The notes: generated by a model from the letters alone, not told the origin. Numbered from the stretch's first letter, positions 37,420 through 46,388 are shown. The stretch is 64,000 nt of DNA from Streptomyces atroolivaceus (GCF_000717025.1 NZ_JNXG01000001.1:620001-684000), one strand, 5' to 3'. Made by a program: numbers and translations.

Positions 37420-37913
37420 GTTACCGGGAGCCGCCGCCGGGCCGGCCGTCCGTCGACCCGGACGTCGATCTCTCCGTACCGGCGCAGCGCGCCGAGACCG
37501 CGGGGGCCGGCCGGTGGCGGGTCCTCGCCGTGATCGCTGCGGGTGGCGCCCTGGGGGCCACGGCGCGGTACGCGGCCTCCCTGGCCTGGCCGGTCGGCGA
37601 AGGGGCGTTCCCCTGGACCGTCTTCGGGGTCAACGTGACGGGCTGCGCCCTGATCGGCGTGCTGATGGTGCTGCTCGCGGAGCGGGACGGGGCGGCGCAT
37701 CCGCTGGTGCGGCCGTTCCTGGGGGTCGGGGTGCTCGGCGGGTTCACCACGTTCTCGACCTACGCCGCAGACGTGTCGAAGCTGCTGGTGCGTCAGGAGG
37801 TGGCGACGGCGATGGCGTACGCGACCGCGACGGCCGTCGCGGCGCTCGGCGCGGTGTGGGCGGGTGCCGTGTCCACCCGGGCGCTGCTGGACGGGCGGCG
37901 GCGGGCGTCGTGA
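37416..37913 (+). CDS. crcB: CrcB/Fluc fluoride channel subunit 1
   Basis: A 165-residue four-helix membrane protein for fluoride export. A Pro/Asp-rich cytoplasmic extension of about 35 residues precedes the channel. Fluc signatures are GGALGATARYAAS, the pore Asn in FGVNVTGCALIGVL and the TM3 break GVLGGFTTFSTYAAD with the phenylalanine box and sodium-site turn. The GTG overlaps the zincin stop and the end overlaps crcB copy 2, as expected for a heterodimer made in equal amounts. Confidence 0.93.
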   Translation: MSYREPPPGRPSVDPDVDLSVPAQRAETAGAGRWRVLAVIAAGGALGATARYAASLAWPVGEGAFPWTVFGVNVTGCALIGVLMVLLAERDGAAHPLVRPFLGVGVLGGFTTFSTYAADVSKLLVRQEVATAMAYATATAVAALGAVWAGAVSTRALLDGRRRAS

Positions 37914-38293
37914 GCTGGCTGCTGGTCGCGCTCGGGGGTGCCGTCGGCGCGCCGTTGCGCTATCTGACGGACCGTGCGGTGCAGGCCCGGCATGGCGCCG
38001 GGCTGCCGTACGTCTTCCCGTGGGGGACCTTCACGGTCAACGCGGCGGGCAGCCTGCTGCTCGGGGTGCTCACGGGTGCCACGGTGTCCACGCCCGTGTA
38101 CGCGCTGCTGGGCACCGGTCTGTGCGGGGCGCTGACGACGTACTCGACGTTCTCGTACGAGACCCTGCGACTGGCCGAGGAGGGCCGTGGCTTCCTGGCC
38201 GGGGCCAATGTGCTGGCGTCCCTGCTGGTGGGGCTCGGCGCGGTCTTCCTGGGCGTGGAACTGGCGGGCGGTTCCGGGGGCCCCGGGGCGTGA
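37910..38293 (+). CDS. crcB: CrcB/Fluc fluoride channel subunit 2
   Basis: A 127-residue second Fluc protomer without the N-terminal extension. Signatures are GGAVGAPLRYLTD, FTVNAAGSLLLGVLTG and GLCGALTTYSTFSYETLRL. Many Gram-positive bacteria encode two small CrcB proteins that pair as an antiparallel heterodimer. The GTG at 37910 overlaps the previous stop by four bases. No fluoride riboswitch is visible upstream of the operon. Confidence 0.93.
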   Translation: MSWLLVALGGAVGAPLRYLTDRAVQARHGAGLPYVFPWGTFTVNAAGSLLLGVLTGATVSTPVYALLGTGLCGALTTYSTFSYETLRLAEEGRGFLAGANVLASLLVGLGAVFLGVELAGGSGGPGA

Positions 38294-38408
38294 CCCGGCC
38301 GGCCGGCCGCAGGCGGGTCTGGGGTCCGGGCGTGTCCCCGGCGGGGGCAGGGGAGTTGAACACATCGCTCTCCCTTCCGCCGCTCTCTCCTCCCCGGAGG
38401 TGCACCCC

Positions 38409-38966
38409 GTGCGCCAGTTGTCCGCCCGCGTCCGCTGGGCAGCAGTCACCGCGCTGACGCTCGCCGCGTCCACCGGCTGTGTGAGCGTCGGTGACGACGC
38501 CGGGAAGCCGGCTCCCTCGCGTGCCGCCGAACAGAAGGGCGCGTCGGCCCGGCCCGCCGGCGGCACCGTGTCCGGCTCCGGCCGGTCCGGCTCCGGTGAC
38601 GGCCGTGCCGAGGCGCAGTCCGACCGCGGTGTCTCCCGCACACCGGACGCCAAGGCCTCGGGCCGTGCCCCGGCGGCCGGCCCCGCGGAGGCCCGGCCGG
38701 TGCCCGGCGGTCCCGGAACCCCGGAGCCGACCCAGGGCGGGCCCCTGCCCACCCCGGAGCCCAGCGTGCCGGGCCCGGGCGAGCCGCCCCCTCCGCCGGT
38801 CACCCCTGAGGAGCCCCCGCCCTCGCCCGAGCCGGAACCCTCGCCGCCGCCGGAGCCGCCTTCGGCCTCGCCGGCCGCCCAGTTCCGCACGGACGCGATG
38901 GGGGCGCCGGGGCGGGTGGAGGTGTGGCCCACTCCGCGGGTATCACCGCAGGTCGCGCCGGTGTGA
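38409..38966 (+). CDS. Proline-rich secreted lipoprotein of unknown function
   Basis: A 185-residue exported protein. The signal peptide MRQLSARVRWAAVTALTLAA ends at a possible but weak lipobox STGC (Cys24). The rest is low complexity: Ala/Gly/Ser, then a Pro/Glu stretch (PPPPVTPEEPPPSPEPEPS), ending in a short tail with RVEVWPTPRVSPQV. Such spacers often cross the cell wall. GTG 38409 follows GGAGG at good distance. No catalytic domain is present. Confidence 0.7.
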   Translation: MRQLSARVRWAAVTALTLAASTGCVSVGDDAGKPAPSRAAEQKGASARPAGGTVSGSGRSGSGDGRAEAQSDRGVSRTPDAKASGRAPAAGPAEARPVPGGPGTPEPTQGGPLPTPEPSVPGPGEPPPPPVTPEEPPPSPEPEPSPPPEPPSASPAAQFRTDAMGAPGRVEVWPTPRVSPQVAPV

Positions 38967-39175
38967 AGCGGGTCGGCGGCGACCCGGTTTGCGCGAATGG
39001 GGGGAGAGTGCGTATGGTAGTAGATCGTTTGATCCTATGCCCGGCGCCGACACAGAAGAGCGCCGTGTGGCGCGTACTCTCCCTTGCCGTGGCTGGACCG
39101 CATTGAGGCGGTCGAAATTGCGAAAACACGGAGTTACGGGCGCGTGCCGAGACTCCGGAAGGTTTCGCATTTCGC

Positions 39176-41485
39176 ATGTCAATTTCCAGTTCTGACCACA
39201 CCGTCATGCCCGAGAACGACGTCGAGAACATCGAGGTCGTGGAGGCCGCCGAGGCCGTAGTGGCCCAGGCCCCCCAGGCAGCCGACGAGACCCCGGCCGC
39301 GGAGACCCCCGCCGCCGAAGCTCCCGCAGCCGCTCCCGCCGCGGACGACTCCGAAGAGGTCACCTCCGAAGAGGCCGCCGAGGACGCCGAGCCGAGCATC
39401 ACCTTCGCCTCGCTCGGACTGCCCGACGGCATCGTCCGCAAGCTCGCGCAGAACGGTGTGACCGCCCCCTTCCCGATCCAGGCCGCGACCATCCCGGACG
39501 CCCTGGCCGGCAAGGACATCCTGGGCCGTGGCCGTACCGGCTCCGGAAAGACGCTGTCCTTCGGTCTGCCGCTGCTGGCCACCCTGTCCGGCGGCACGAC
39601 CGAGAAGAAGAAGCCGCGCGGCATCATCCTCACCCCCACGCGTGAGCTCGCGATGCAGGTCGCGGACGCCCTCCAGCCCTACGGCGACGTGCTCGGCCTG
39701 AAGATGAAGGTCGTCTGCGGCGGTACGTCGATGGGCAACCAGATCTACGCGCTGGAGCGCGGTGTCGACGTCCTCGTCGCCACGCCCGGCCGTCTGCGCG
39801 ACATCATCAACCGCGGCGCCTGCTCGCTCGCGAACGTCCAGGTCGCCGTCCTCGACGAGGCCGACCAGATGTCCGACCTCGGCTTCCTGCCCGAGGTCAC
39901 CGAGCTGCTCGACCAGATCCCCGGCGGCGGCCAGCGCATGCTCTTCTCCGCCACCATGGAGAACGAGATCGGCACGCTGGTCAAGCGCTACCTGACCAAC
40001 CCGGTCACGCACGAGGTCGACAGCGCCCAGGGCAACGTCACGACCATGTCGCACCACGTCCTCGTCGTGAAGCCGAAGGACAAGGCGCCCGTCACGGCCG
40101 CGATCGCCGCCCGCAAGGGCCGCACGATCATTTTCGTCCGTACCCAGCTGGGTGCCGACCGCATCGCCGAGCAGCTCATCGAGTCCGGCGTGAAGGCCGA
40201 CGCGCTGCACGGCGGCATGACGCAGGGTGCCCGCACCCGCGTCCTCGAGGACTTCAAGAAGGGCTACGTCAACGCCCTCGTGGCCACCGACGTAGCCGCC
40301 CGCGGCATCCACGTCGACGGCATCGACCTCGTCCTGAACGTGGACCCGGCCGGCGACCACAAGGACTACCTGCACCGCTCGGGCCGCACCGCCCGCGCCG
40401 GCAAGTCCGGTGTCGTCGTCTCGCTGGCGCTGCCGCACCAGCGTCGCCAGATCTTCCGCCTCATGGAGGACGCGGGCGTCGACGCCTCGCGCCACATCGT
40501 GCAGGGTGCCGGCGTCTTCGAGCCCGAGGTCGCCGAGATCACCGGTGCCCGCTCGCTGACCGAGGTCCAGGCCGACTCCGCGAACAACGCGGCCAAGCAG
40601 GCCGAGCGCGAGGCCGCCGACCTCACCAAGCAGCTGGAGCGCGTCCAGCGCCGTGCCGTGGAGCTGCGCGAGGAGGCCGACCGTCTGGTCGCCCGTGCCG
40701 CCCGCGAGCGGGGCGACGACCCGGAGGCGGCGGTGGCCGAGGTGGCCGCCGAGGCCGAGGCCGCACTCGTCGCAGCCGTGTCCGTCCCGGAGCAGCCGGC
40801 CGCGCGTGACGACCGCCGCGACGAGCGGGGCAACTACGGCCGGCGTGACGACCGTGGCGGCAACGACCGCGGCGGCTACCGAGGCGGCAACGACCGTGGC
40901 GACCGTGGTGGTTTCCGCGGTGGCAACGACCGTGTCGGCGAGCGCAGTGGCCGTCCCTCCGGCGGAGCCGGCTACCGGGGCAGCAACGACCGCCCGTCCT
41001 TCCGCGGCAGCAGCGACCGTCCGTCCGGTGGCTTCCGCTCCGGTGGCGGCACCGGTGGTGGCGACCGTCGTGACGACCGGGGTGGCCGTCCGTTCGAGCG
41101 TCGTGACAACGACCGCCCGTCGTTCAACCGCGACCGTCGTGACGACCGTCCGTCCGGTGGCTTCCGCTCCGGTGGCGGCACCGGTGGTGGCGACCGTCGT
41201 GACGACCGGGGTGGCCGTCCCTTCGAGCGTCGTGACAACGACCGCCCGTCGTTCAACCGCGACCGTCGTGACGAGCGCCCCTCCGGTGGCTTCCGCTCCG
41301 GTGGCAGCGACCGTCCGTTCAACCGTGACCGTCGTGACGACCGTCCCTCGGGCGGCTTCCGCTCCGGTGGCGGCGACCGCCCGACCGGCCGCCGTGACGA
41401 CCACCGCGGTGGCACCGGCACGGGTACCGGCACCGGTACCTTCGGCCGCCGCGACGACAAGCCGCGCTGGAAGCGCAACGGCTGA
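39176..41485 (+). CDS. DEAD-box RNA helicase with RGG-like repeat tail
   Basis: A 769-residue helicase. An acidic Ala/Glu/Pro-rich N-terminus (about 75 residues) precedes the core: Q motif FPIQAATIP, motif I GRTGSGKT, Ia PTRELAMQV, II VLDEADQM, III FSATMEN, V ATDVAARGIHV and VI HRSGRTARAG. A coiled segment (AANNAAKQAEREAADLTKQL) follows, then about 220 residues of Arg/Gly/Asp-rich repeats for RNA binding. The tail includes a 43-residue unit present twice in tandem. This architecture fits cold-shock/RNA-degradation helicases such as the RhlE/CsdA group. ATG 39176 lies after a leader of more than 150 bases. Confidence 0.93.
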   Translation: MSISSSDHTVMPENDVENIEVVEAAEAVVAQAPQAADETPAAETPAAEAPAAAPAADDSEEVTSEEAAEDAEPSITFASLGLPDGIVRKLAQNGVTAPFPIQAATIPDALAGKDILGRGRTGSGKTLSFGLPLLATLSGGTTEKKKPRGIILTPTRELAMQVADALQPYGDVLGLKMKVVCGGTSMGNQIYALERGVDVLVATPGRLRDIINRGACSLANVQVAVLDEADQMSDLGFLPEVTELLDQIPGGGQRMLFSATMENEIGTLVKRYLTNPVTHEVDSAQGNVTTMSHHVLVVKPKDKAPVTAAIAARKGRTIIFVRTQLGADRIAEQLIESGVKADALHGGMTQGARTRVLEDFKKGYVNALVATDVAARGIHVDGIDLVLNVDPAGDHKDYLHRSGRTARAGKSGVVVSLALPHQRRQIFRLMEDAGVDASRHIVQGAGVFEPEVAEITGARSLTEVQADSANNAAKQAEREAADLTKQLERVQRRAVELREEADRLVARAARERGDDPEAAVAEVAAEAEAALVAAVSVPEQPAARDDRRDERGNYGRRDDRGGNDRGGYRGGNDRGDRGGFRGGNDRVGERSGRPSGGAGYRGSNDRPSFRGSSDRPSGGFRSGGGTGGGDRRDDRGGRPFERRDNDRPSFNRDRRDDRPSGGFRSGGGTGGGDRRDDRGGRPFERRDNDRPSFNRDRRDERPSGGFRSGGSDRPFNRDRRDDRPSGGFRSGGGDRPTGRRDDHRGGTGTGTGTGTFGRRDDKPRWKRNG
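41018..41275 (+). repeat. Two tandem 129-base repeats in the helicase tail
   Basis: A 129-base unit (41018-41146 and 41147-41275) is repeated almost exactly, and a third copy starts at 41276 and soon diverges. Each unit encodes 43 residues starting RPSGGFRSGGGTGGGDRR. Being a multiple of three, copy-number changes keep frame. Confidence 0.95.
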
Positions 41486-41508
41486 GTCCGGCTGACTCAC
41501 GGAGCGGT

Positions 41509-41552
41509 CCGCAGGGCCCGTACAGCACTTCGGTGCTGTGCGGGCCCTGCGG
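41509..41552 (+). terminator. Terminator of the DEAD-box helicase gene
   Basis: A 20-base stem (41509-41528 with 41533-41552, one G-T pair) is closed by a TTCG tetraloop. Confidence 0.9.
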
Positions 41553-41588
41553 CGTTTCCGGCGTTCGTGCCAGGGCATCGCTGGGGGC

Positions 41589-43144
41589 ATGACAAACGAC
41601 GAAGCCGTGGCGGCAGAGCCACCACCCGATGCCCTCCAGGGCCCACCCGCACACCTCTCCGACGAGGAACGGCTGGCCGAACTCGGCTACACCCAGGTAC
41701 TCGCCCGCCGGATGTCCGCCTTCTCCAACTACGCCGTCTCGTTCACGATCATCTCGGTGCTCTCCGGCTGCCTGACGCTGTATCTGTTCGGGATGAACAC
41801 CGGCGGTCCCGCCGTCATCACCTGGGGGTGGGTGGGCGTCGGACTGATGACGCTGTTCGTCGGTCTGGCGATGGCCGAGATCTGTTCGGCGTACCCGACG
41901 TCAGCGGGCCTGTACTTCTGGGCGCACGCCCCGCCCCGCCGCGCTCGGCCGCGGCGTGGGCCTGGTTCGCCGGCTGGTTCAACGTGCTCGGCCAGGTCGC
42001 CGTCACCGCCGGTATCGACTTCGGGGCGGCGTCCTTCCTCGGGGCGTACCTGAACCTCCAGTTCGGCTTCGAGGTCACCCCCGGGCGCACGATCCTGCTC
42101 TTCGCCGCGATCCTGATCCTGCACGGCCTGCTGAACACCTTCGGCGTCGGCATCGTCGCCGTCCTCAACAACGTGAGCGTGTGGTGGCACGTGGTCGGGG
42201 TCGCCGTCATCGTCGGCGCGCTCACCTTCGTGCCGGACTCGCATCAGTCGGCGTCGTACGTCTTCACCGAGTTCGTCAACAACACCGGCTGGGGCAGCGG
42301 CTTCTACGTCGTGATGATCGGTCTGCTGATGGCGCAGTACACCTTCACCGGGTACGACGCCTCGGCCCACATGACGGAGGAGACCCACGACGCGGCCGTG
42401 GCGGGACCGCGCGGCATCGTGCAGTCCATCTGGACGTCCTGGATCGCCGGTTTCGTCCTCCTGCTGGGTTTCACCTTCGCCATCCAGTCGTACGAGGGTG
42501 CCCTGAACTCCCCGACCGGCGCCCCGCCCGCCCAGATCCTGCTGGACGCGCTCGGCGCCACCACGGGCAAGCTCCTGCTGCTCGTCGTGATCGGGGCCCA
42601 GCTGTTCTGCGGGATGGCGTCGGTGACCGCCAACAGCCGCATGATCTACGCCTTCTCGCGGGACGGGGCGCTGCCCTTCTCCCGCGTCTGGCACACGGTC
42701 AGTCCCCGCACCCGCACGCCTGTGGCGGCCGTCTGGCTGGCCGCGCTCGGCGCCCTGGCCCTCGGTCTCCCATACCTGATCAACGTCACCGCGTACGCCG
42801 CTGTGACCTCCATCGCGGTCATCGGCCTCTACATCGCCTACGTCATTCCCACGCTGCTCAGGCTGCTGAGGGGCGACGACTTCGTCCGGGGCCCCTGGCA
42901 CCTGGGCCGGTGGTCGCGGCCCATCGGGATCGTCGCGGTGACCTGGGTAGGGGTGATCACGGTGCTCTTCATATTGCCCCAGGTGTCCCCGGTCACCTGG
43001 GAGAGCTTCAACTACGCGCCGCTGGCCGTCCTGGTGGTGCTCGGCTTCGCCGCCGTCTGGTGGCTGGTCTCCGCGCGGCACTGGTTCCTGAAGCCGGCCG
43101 CCCCGGTTCACAAGCGCACGACCACGGGCGGAACCACGGACTGA
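41589..43144 (+). pseudogene. APC-family amino-acid permease with a one-base frameshift
   Basis: Two frames together encode a full-length APC transporter (about 518 residues). The first (from ATG 41589, MTNDEAVAAEPP) gives the N-terminal helices through LAMAEICSAYPTSAGLYFWAH. The second, from about 41933, resumes with APPRSAAAWAWFAGWFNVLG and continues to ARHWFLKPAAPVHK. The switch lies in the GC run 41928-41945, where five bases replace the six expected between WAH and APPRS. Read strictly, the product stops at 42053. It is either a recent inactivation or a sequencing error in a hard GC stretch. The rest of the gene shows no decay, so the change is recent or artificial. About 11-12 helices are expected. 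Confidence 0.85.
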
Positions 43145-43235
43145 CCCGCCCCGCTCCGGGCACGACAGGGCCCGGCACCCGATACCCGATCGGCTGCCGG
43201 GCCCGGGGGAGCTATGCTCGGGGGTGATCCATCAC

Positions 43236-43312
43236 GGGCCGTTAGCTCAATTGGTCAGAGCAGCGGACTTTTAATCCGTTGGTTGTGGGTTCGAGTCCCA
43301 CACGGCCTACCA
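43236..43312 (+). tRNA. tRNA-Lys (TTT), CCA encoded
   Basis: Acceptor GGGCCGT/ACGGCCT (terminal G-T), D-arm GCTC..GAGC, anticodon loop CTTTTAA (TTT), T-loop TTCGAGT, then ACCA. It borders the accessory-looking segment that follows. Confidence 0.95.
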
Positions 43313-43317
43313 CTGGA

Positions 43318-43353
43318 CCCCAGGTCAGAGTGTTTTCTGACCTGGGGCCTTTT
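43318..43353 (+). terminator. Terminator of tRNA-Lys
   Basis: CCCCAGGTCAGA (43318-43329) pairs perfectly with TCTGACCTGGGG (43336-43347), followed by GCCTTTTGC. Confidence 0.88.
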
Positions 43354-43423
43354 GCTTGTTCGGGCTTATTTCGGGCGGATGTTCCACCCAAGCTCCATCG
43401 AAGTGCAAACGATCACACGAAGA

Positions 43424-43451
43424 AGCCCCGACCGCATGCGCGGCCGGGGCT
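43424..43451 (-). terminator. Terminator of the minus-strand small-protein operon
   Basis: AGCCCCGACCGC (43424-43435) pairs with GCGGCCGGGGCT (43440-43451) with one mismatch. On the minus strand it is followed by TCTTC. It lies 8 bases after the last small gene. Confidence 0.7.
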
Positions 43452-43459
43452 CCTGCTGC

Positions 43460-43606
43460 TCAGTGCTTCGGTGTCTCAGGTTCCGCCGGGACGAGGAAAC
43501 CCCTCAGGCCTCGGGGCTCCTGCGGGTCACGGGAGTCGGGCGCCTGCCCGGCTTCCCATGCTGCGACCACTTCGGCGTACCGTGGGTCGGTCCATTCCTG
43601 CGCCAT
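43460..43606 (-). CDS. 48-residue small protein, last gene of the micro-operon
   Basis: A short frame starting MAQEWTDPRYAEVVAAWE and ending VPAEPETPKH. I do not recognise it. ATG 43606 has an excellent ribosome-binding site (AGGAGGAGG, 8 bases away), it starts 22 bases after the previous stop, and its stop is directly followed by a terminator. Those three signals make it a real gene despite its size. The N-terminal half looks helical and amphipathic; the C-terminal half is Pro/Glu-rich. No export signal. Confidence 0.7.
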   Translation of the reverse strand: MAQEWTDPRYAEVVAAWEAGQAPDSRDPQEPRGLRGFLVPAEPETPKH

Positions 43607-43628
43607 AGGGGCACCTCCTCCTGCCAGG

Positions 43629-44117
43629 CTACCGAGCGCAGCTGTTGCCCGGCTTGGGCTTCGGCGTGATCACGATGGTGCAGTCCGGGGCGTGCTGGCA
43701 CTTCGCGGCCACGGAGGCGAGGGTCTCGTCCGACGGCGGCCCCCAGAGCTCGTCGTCCAAGGGATAGCCGAGAGCTGCGATCGTCTCGCGAGTCCGGTCG
43801 ATGATCGGCGGGTCGAAGTTCGTGGGGTCGTACCCCGGGAAGTGGTGCACGAAGGATCCGAGGCGCCCGCACAGCTCGGCGTACATGGCGGTGTGCAGGA
43901 TCAGGGCATGCCACCCCTCGTCCACGATCCTGGACGGAGCCAGGCCGGTGGTGGGGTGCGTCGCGGAGGCAGCCACGAACTTCAAGCCCTCCTCGACGAT
44001 CCGGCCGGCCATCTCCTCGCTCATGTGCGGATTGGCGTCCATGACGGTGGAGCGGCAACTGGTGAACTGGCTGTCGGGGATGAGCGCCCGCGCGATGACG
44101 GGCAGGTCTACGCTCAC
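43629..44117 (-). CDS. Unknown protein resembling the glycine-rich-domain (DUF1399-like) family
   Basis: A 162-residue soluble protein. The segment IVDEGWHALILHTAMYAELC followed by FVHHFPGYDP resembles the conserved D-x-x-W-H-x-x-I-L-x-T-x-x-Y ... H-H-x-P block of plant and bacterial glycine-rich domain proteins, whose function is not settled. The C-terminus carries two further Cys (KCQHAPDCTIV). GTG 44117 follows AAGGAGA and overlaps the upstream stop by four bases, so it is coupled to the zinc-ribbon gene. The family match is from memory of the motif and is tentative. Confidence 0.6.
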   Translation of the reverse strand: MSVDLPVIARALIPDSQFTSCRSTVMDANPHMSEEMAGRIVEEGLKFVAASATHPTTGLAPSRIVDEGWHALILHTAMYAELCGRLGSFVHHFPGYDPTNFDPPIIDRTRETIAALGYPLDDELWGPPSDETLASVAAKCQHAPDCTIVITPKPKPGNSCAR

Positions 44118-44401
44118 CGTAGATCTCCTTCTGCTGGTTGGGGGGTCGCCGACTCGGCCGCTGTCCCCCAGGGAGCGGGCGGTCGAGGCGGAAGTCGTTC
44201 AGCTGGACGCTCTCCGGCGTCGCAGGGCGGGCAGGCCCACACCTCGGTGTCGAGGACGTGAGCGCCGTCGCGGTCGTGGATCGTGCCGGCGGACACGGCG
44301 CCGGTCACGAGAGGCCTCTTGCACCAGACGCAGGCCCGGCCGGCGGACTGGTCCCACGTGAGCGTCTCCAGTACGGGGAGCCGCCGGGTGCAGTCGGTCA
44401 T
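44114..44401 (-). CDS. Small zinc-ribbon-like protein
   Basis: A 95-residue protein with two Cys pairs, GRACVWCKRPLVTGAV and EVWACPPCDAGERPAE, spaced like a zinc ribbon or treble clef. Between them lies SAGTIHDRDGAHVLDT. The tail is Pro/Ala-rich. No catalytic residues are evident; a metal-stabilised binding module is the simplest reading. Both ends overlap neighbours by four bases (ATGA upstream, GTGA downstream), so it is tightly coupled in the four-gene operon. Confidence 0.7.
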   Translation of the reverse strand: MTDCTRRLPVLETLTWDQSAGRACVWCKRPLVTGAVSAGTIHDRDGAHVLDTEVWACPPCDAGERPAERLPPRPPAPWGTAAESATPQPAEGDLR

Positions 44402-44547
44402 GACGGCTTCTTGCACAGATCGCACTCGCAGGCCGGGTACGCGTGTCTCTCCTCGGGCCTCTTGAGCGGGACGACCTCGGACTCCTCGTGGACCACTCGG
44501 ATGCCGCCGTCGCGGTCCACCTCGTACACCTTCATCCGCATCGGCAC
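44398..44547 (-). CDS. 49-residue small protein with CxCxxC motif, first gene of the micro-operon
   Basis: A short protein starting VPMRMKVYEVDRDGGIRVVHEE and ending in ACECDLCKKPS, a compact Cys cluster that could bind zinc. I do not recognise the family. GTG 44547 is chosen because GGAAGGGA lies 7 bases upstream; the frame is open further, but that part runs into the divergent promoter region. The stop overlaps the next gene (ATGA). It faces an XRE regulator gene across 131 bases. Confidence 0.65.
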   Translation of the reverse strand: MPMRMKVYEVDRDGGIRVVHEESEVVPLKRPEERHAYPACECDLCKKPS

Positions 44548-44678
44548 GATGACGTCCCTTCCACTACTCTGTGTTGCCTGGTCATCACTGCACCTACGAC
44601 GGTAGGGAGCAGGGGCCGCCGCTTGAACTGACCGCTGGTACGGGTGTCCGGCCGTGGTCGACAGGCAAGGGGGACGCC

Positions 44679-45797
44679 ATGGACACCGGCTCACGCACCA
44701 CCCTGACCAGCGGTCAGGGAACGCGGCCGCGCGGTCGTGGCGGCATAGTTGCCGGCTACGTCTTCCGCCTGATCCGCGAGCAGCTCGGCCACACCCAGGA
44801 CACCCTCGCGGAATGGTTCCGGGTCTCCGCCGACACCGTTGCCGGGTGGGAGTCGGGGCGCCGCCCCCTGACCGCTGTCCCGGTCGGGCAGATGCTCATG
44901 TACCGCCACCAGCTGCTGCAGCTCGGCAGCGCGCCCGCGCTGCTCTTGGCCCTGCAACGAGCCATGGAAGCGGACGTACTCCTGGCCGGCGCCCTCGACG
45001 AGGACATCCCTGCCGACGACAGCCCTCTCGGCGCATGGGTCATGCAACGACACCTGGTCGAGGTCCTCTCCTGGCCACTCAACGGCGTCACCCCGACATC
45101 GCTGCGAGCACTGCCCGACCCGCCGCGGCCGCGCCGCGGACCCGTGGCGCGTGGACCGGAGCTCCCCGCCGACGACAGACGACGCTTCTTCTCCCGCATG
45201 CGCCAGACCGCCGAGCAGACGCGAGGTGAGGAGCGCTTCCTCCTACGCCGCCAAGCCCTCTACCTCGCCGGATACGATGACGCGCCTGACACCTCCGCAT
45301 GGCTGGCCCAGCAGCAGCGAACTGAGCGCCCGGACGGCTGGCTGACAAGCTGGCTCAACTCCCGCTCCGTCGCGGCTGTCGCCGCCAGGCAGGGCGACCG
45401 AGACCGTATGGGGCACTTCATCCGGACGACGCTTGCCGACGACGACGCGGGTGAGGCCGCCAACCTCAACTACTGGGCCTACTGGATCGGTGAGGCACCG
45501 CACCTGCAGCTCTCCGACGACTTCATCGCCGACCCGAGCCCAGGACCGTGGCCTGGTGACAGGCTGTTGCGCCACCTCGTGCGAGGCATGACCCCGAAGC
45601 ACGGCTTTTTCGACCTGAACGTCCACACCCTGTGGGCGCTCCTCGCCGCCCGGCCGAACCTGCTCCGCCCCGGAACGGTGATCGGTGACGAGCTACGCGC
45701 AGCCCTTCCCGTGATGTTGGATAACCGGGAGTTGTCGGCGCACGCGCGCCGGGAGCTGGAGGGCATCCGGTACGCGATCCGCCTTGCTGAGGCGTGA
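44679..45797 (+). CDS. XRE-type transcriptional regulator with large C-terminal domain
   Basis: A 372-residue protein. The N-terminal helix-turn-helix (about residues 29-66) reads [20 protein letters not shown] then [16 protein letters not shown]. The rest is helical, TPR-like in character, with [19 protein letters not shown] and [20 protein letters not shown] as notable blocks. Such long XRE proteins are common actinobacterial regulators with unknown ligands. ATG 44679 follows AAGGGGGA. It is divergent from the four small genes and 12 bases upstream of an HD hydrolase, so it probably controls one or both. Confidence 0.85.
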   Translation: MDTGSRTTLTSGQGTRPRGRGGIVAGYVFRLIREQLGHTQDTLAEWFRVSADTVAGWESGRRPLTAVPVGQMLMYRHQLLQLGSAPALLLALQRAMEADVLLAGALDEDIPADDSPLGAWVMQRHLVEVLSWPLNGVTPTSLRALPDPPRPRRGPVARGPELPADDRRRFFSRMRQTAEQTRGEERFLLRRQALYLAGYDDAPDTSAWLAQQQRTERPDGWLTSWLNSRSVAAVAARQGDRDRMGHFIRTTLADDDAGEAANLNYWAYWIGEAPHLQLSDDFIADPSPGPWPGDRLLRHLVRGMTPKHGFFDLNVHTLWALLAARPNLLRPGTVIGDELRAALPVMLDNRELSAHARRELEGIRYAIRLAEA

Positions 45798-45809
45798 GAG
45801 GAGACGGGC

Positions 45810-46388
45810 GTGGCTGACGACCTGTCGGCAGTGAGCCGCTTCTTGTACGAGGCCGGCACGCTCAAGAACACGCGCAGGACGGGCTGGTGGATGGCCGGGG
45901 TGCATAACCCGGAGAGCGTTGCCGAGCACTCGTGGCGTACCTCGCTGATCGCCTCGATCATTGCCAAGCTGGAAGGCGCCGACCCCGCGCAGGCGGCGTT
46001 CCTCGCGGTGTGGCACGACACCCAGGAGACCCGCACCGGGGACGTGAACCACCTCGGGAAGAAGTACGCCCCTGCTGGTGACCCGCAGGAGGTCACTGCA
46101 GACCAGACGGAGGGCATGCCCGAGGTCCTGGCCTCCGCCATCCGGGACCTGGTCGCGGAGTACGAGGCCAAGGAGTCAGCCGAAGCGATCTGCGCGAGGG
46201 ATGCCGACAAGTTGGAGTGCATGCTGCAGGGCATCGAGTACAAGGCACATGGCTACGAGAACGCGCAGCGCTGGATCGACAACAGCAAGGGTCGCCTCGT
46301 CACAGAGACCGGCAAGCGCCTCGCCGACGAGCTCCTCGAGCAGGGATCCCTCGACTGGCTGCGCACCGCTCTCGGTGAGAAGCCCTGA
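45810..46388 (+). CDS. HD-domain hydrolase (YfbR/HDDC2-like)
   Basis: A 192-residue metal-dependent phosphohydrolase of the HD superfamily, close to 5'-deoxynucleotidases. The ligands are visible: His in ESVAEHSWRTSLIA, the HD pair in AVWHDTQETRTGDV and Asp in RDADKLECMLQG. It is expected to act on nucleotides, for example dNMPs; the exact substrate is not known. GTG 45810 follows GAGAGGAGACGGGC, 12 bases after the XRE stop, so the two are co-transcribed. A terminator follows. Confidence 0.88.
   Translation: MADDLSAVSRFLYEAGTLKNTRRTGWWMAGVHNPESVAEHSWRTSLIASIIAKLEGADPAQAAFLAVWHDTQETRTGDVNHLGKKYAPAGDPQEVTADQTEGMPEVLASAIRDLVAEYEAKESAEAICARDADKLECMLQGIEYKAHGYENAQRWIDNSKGRLVTETGKRLADELLEQGSLDWLRTALGEKP

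Noticed and set aside
41509..41552. Riboswitch-like structure after the helicase gene
   Set aside because: A single long stem with TTCG loop directly after a stop codon is a terminator; no conserved aptamer sequence is present.
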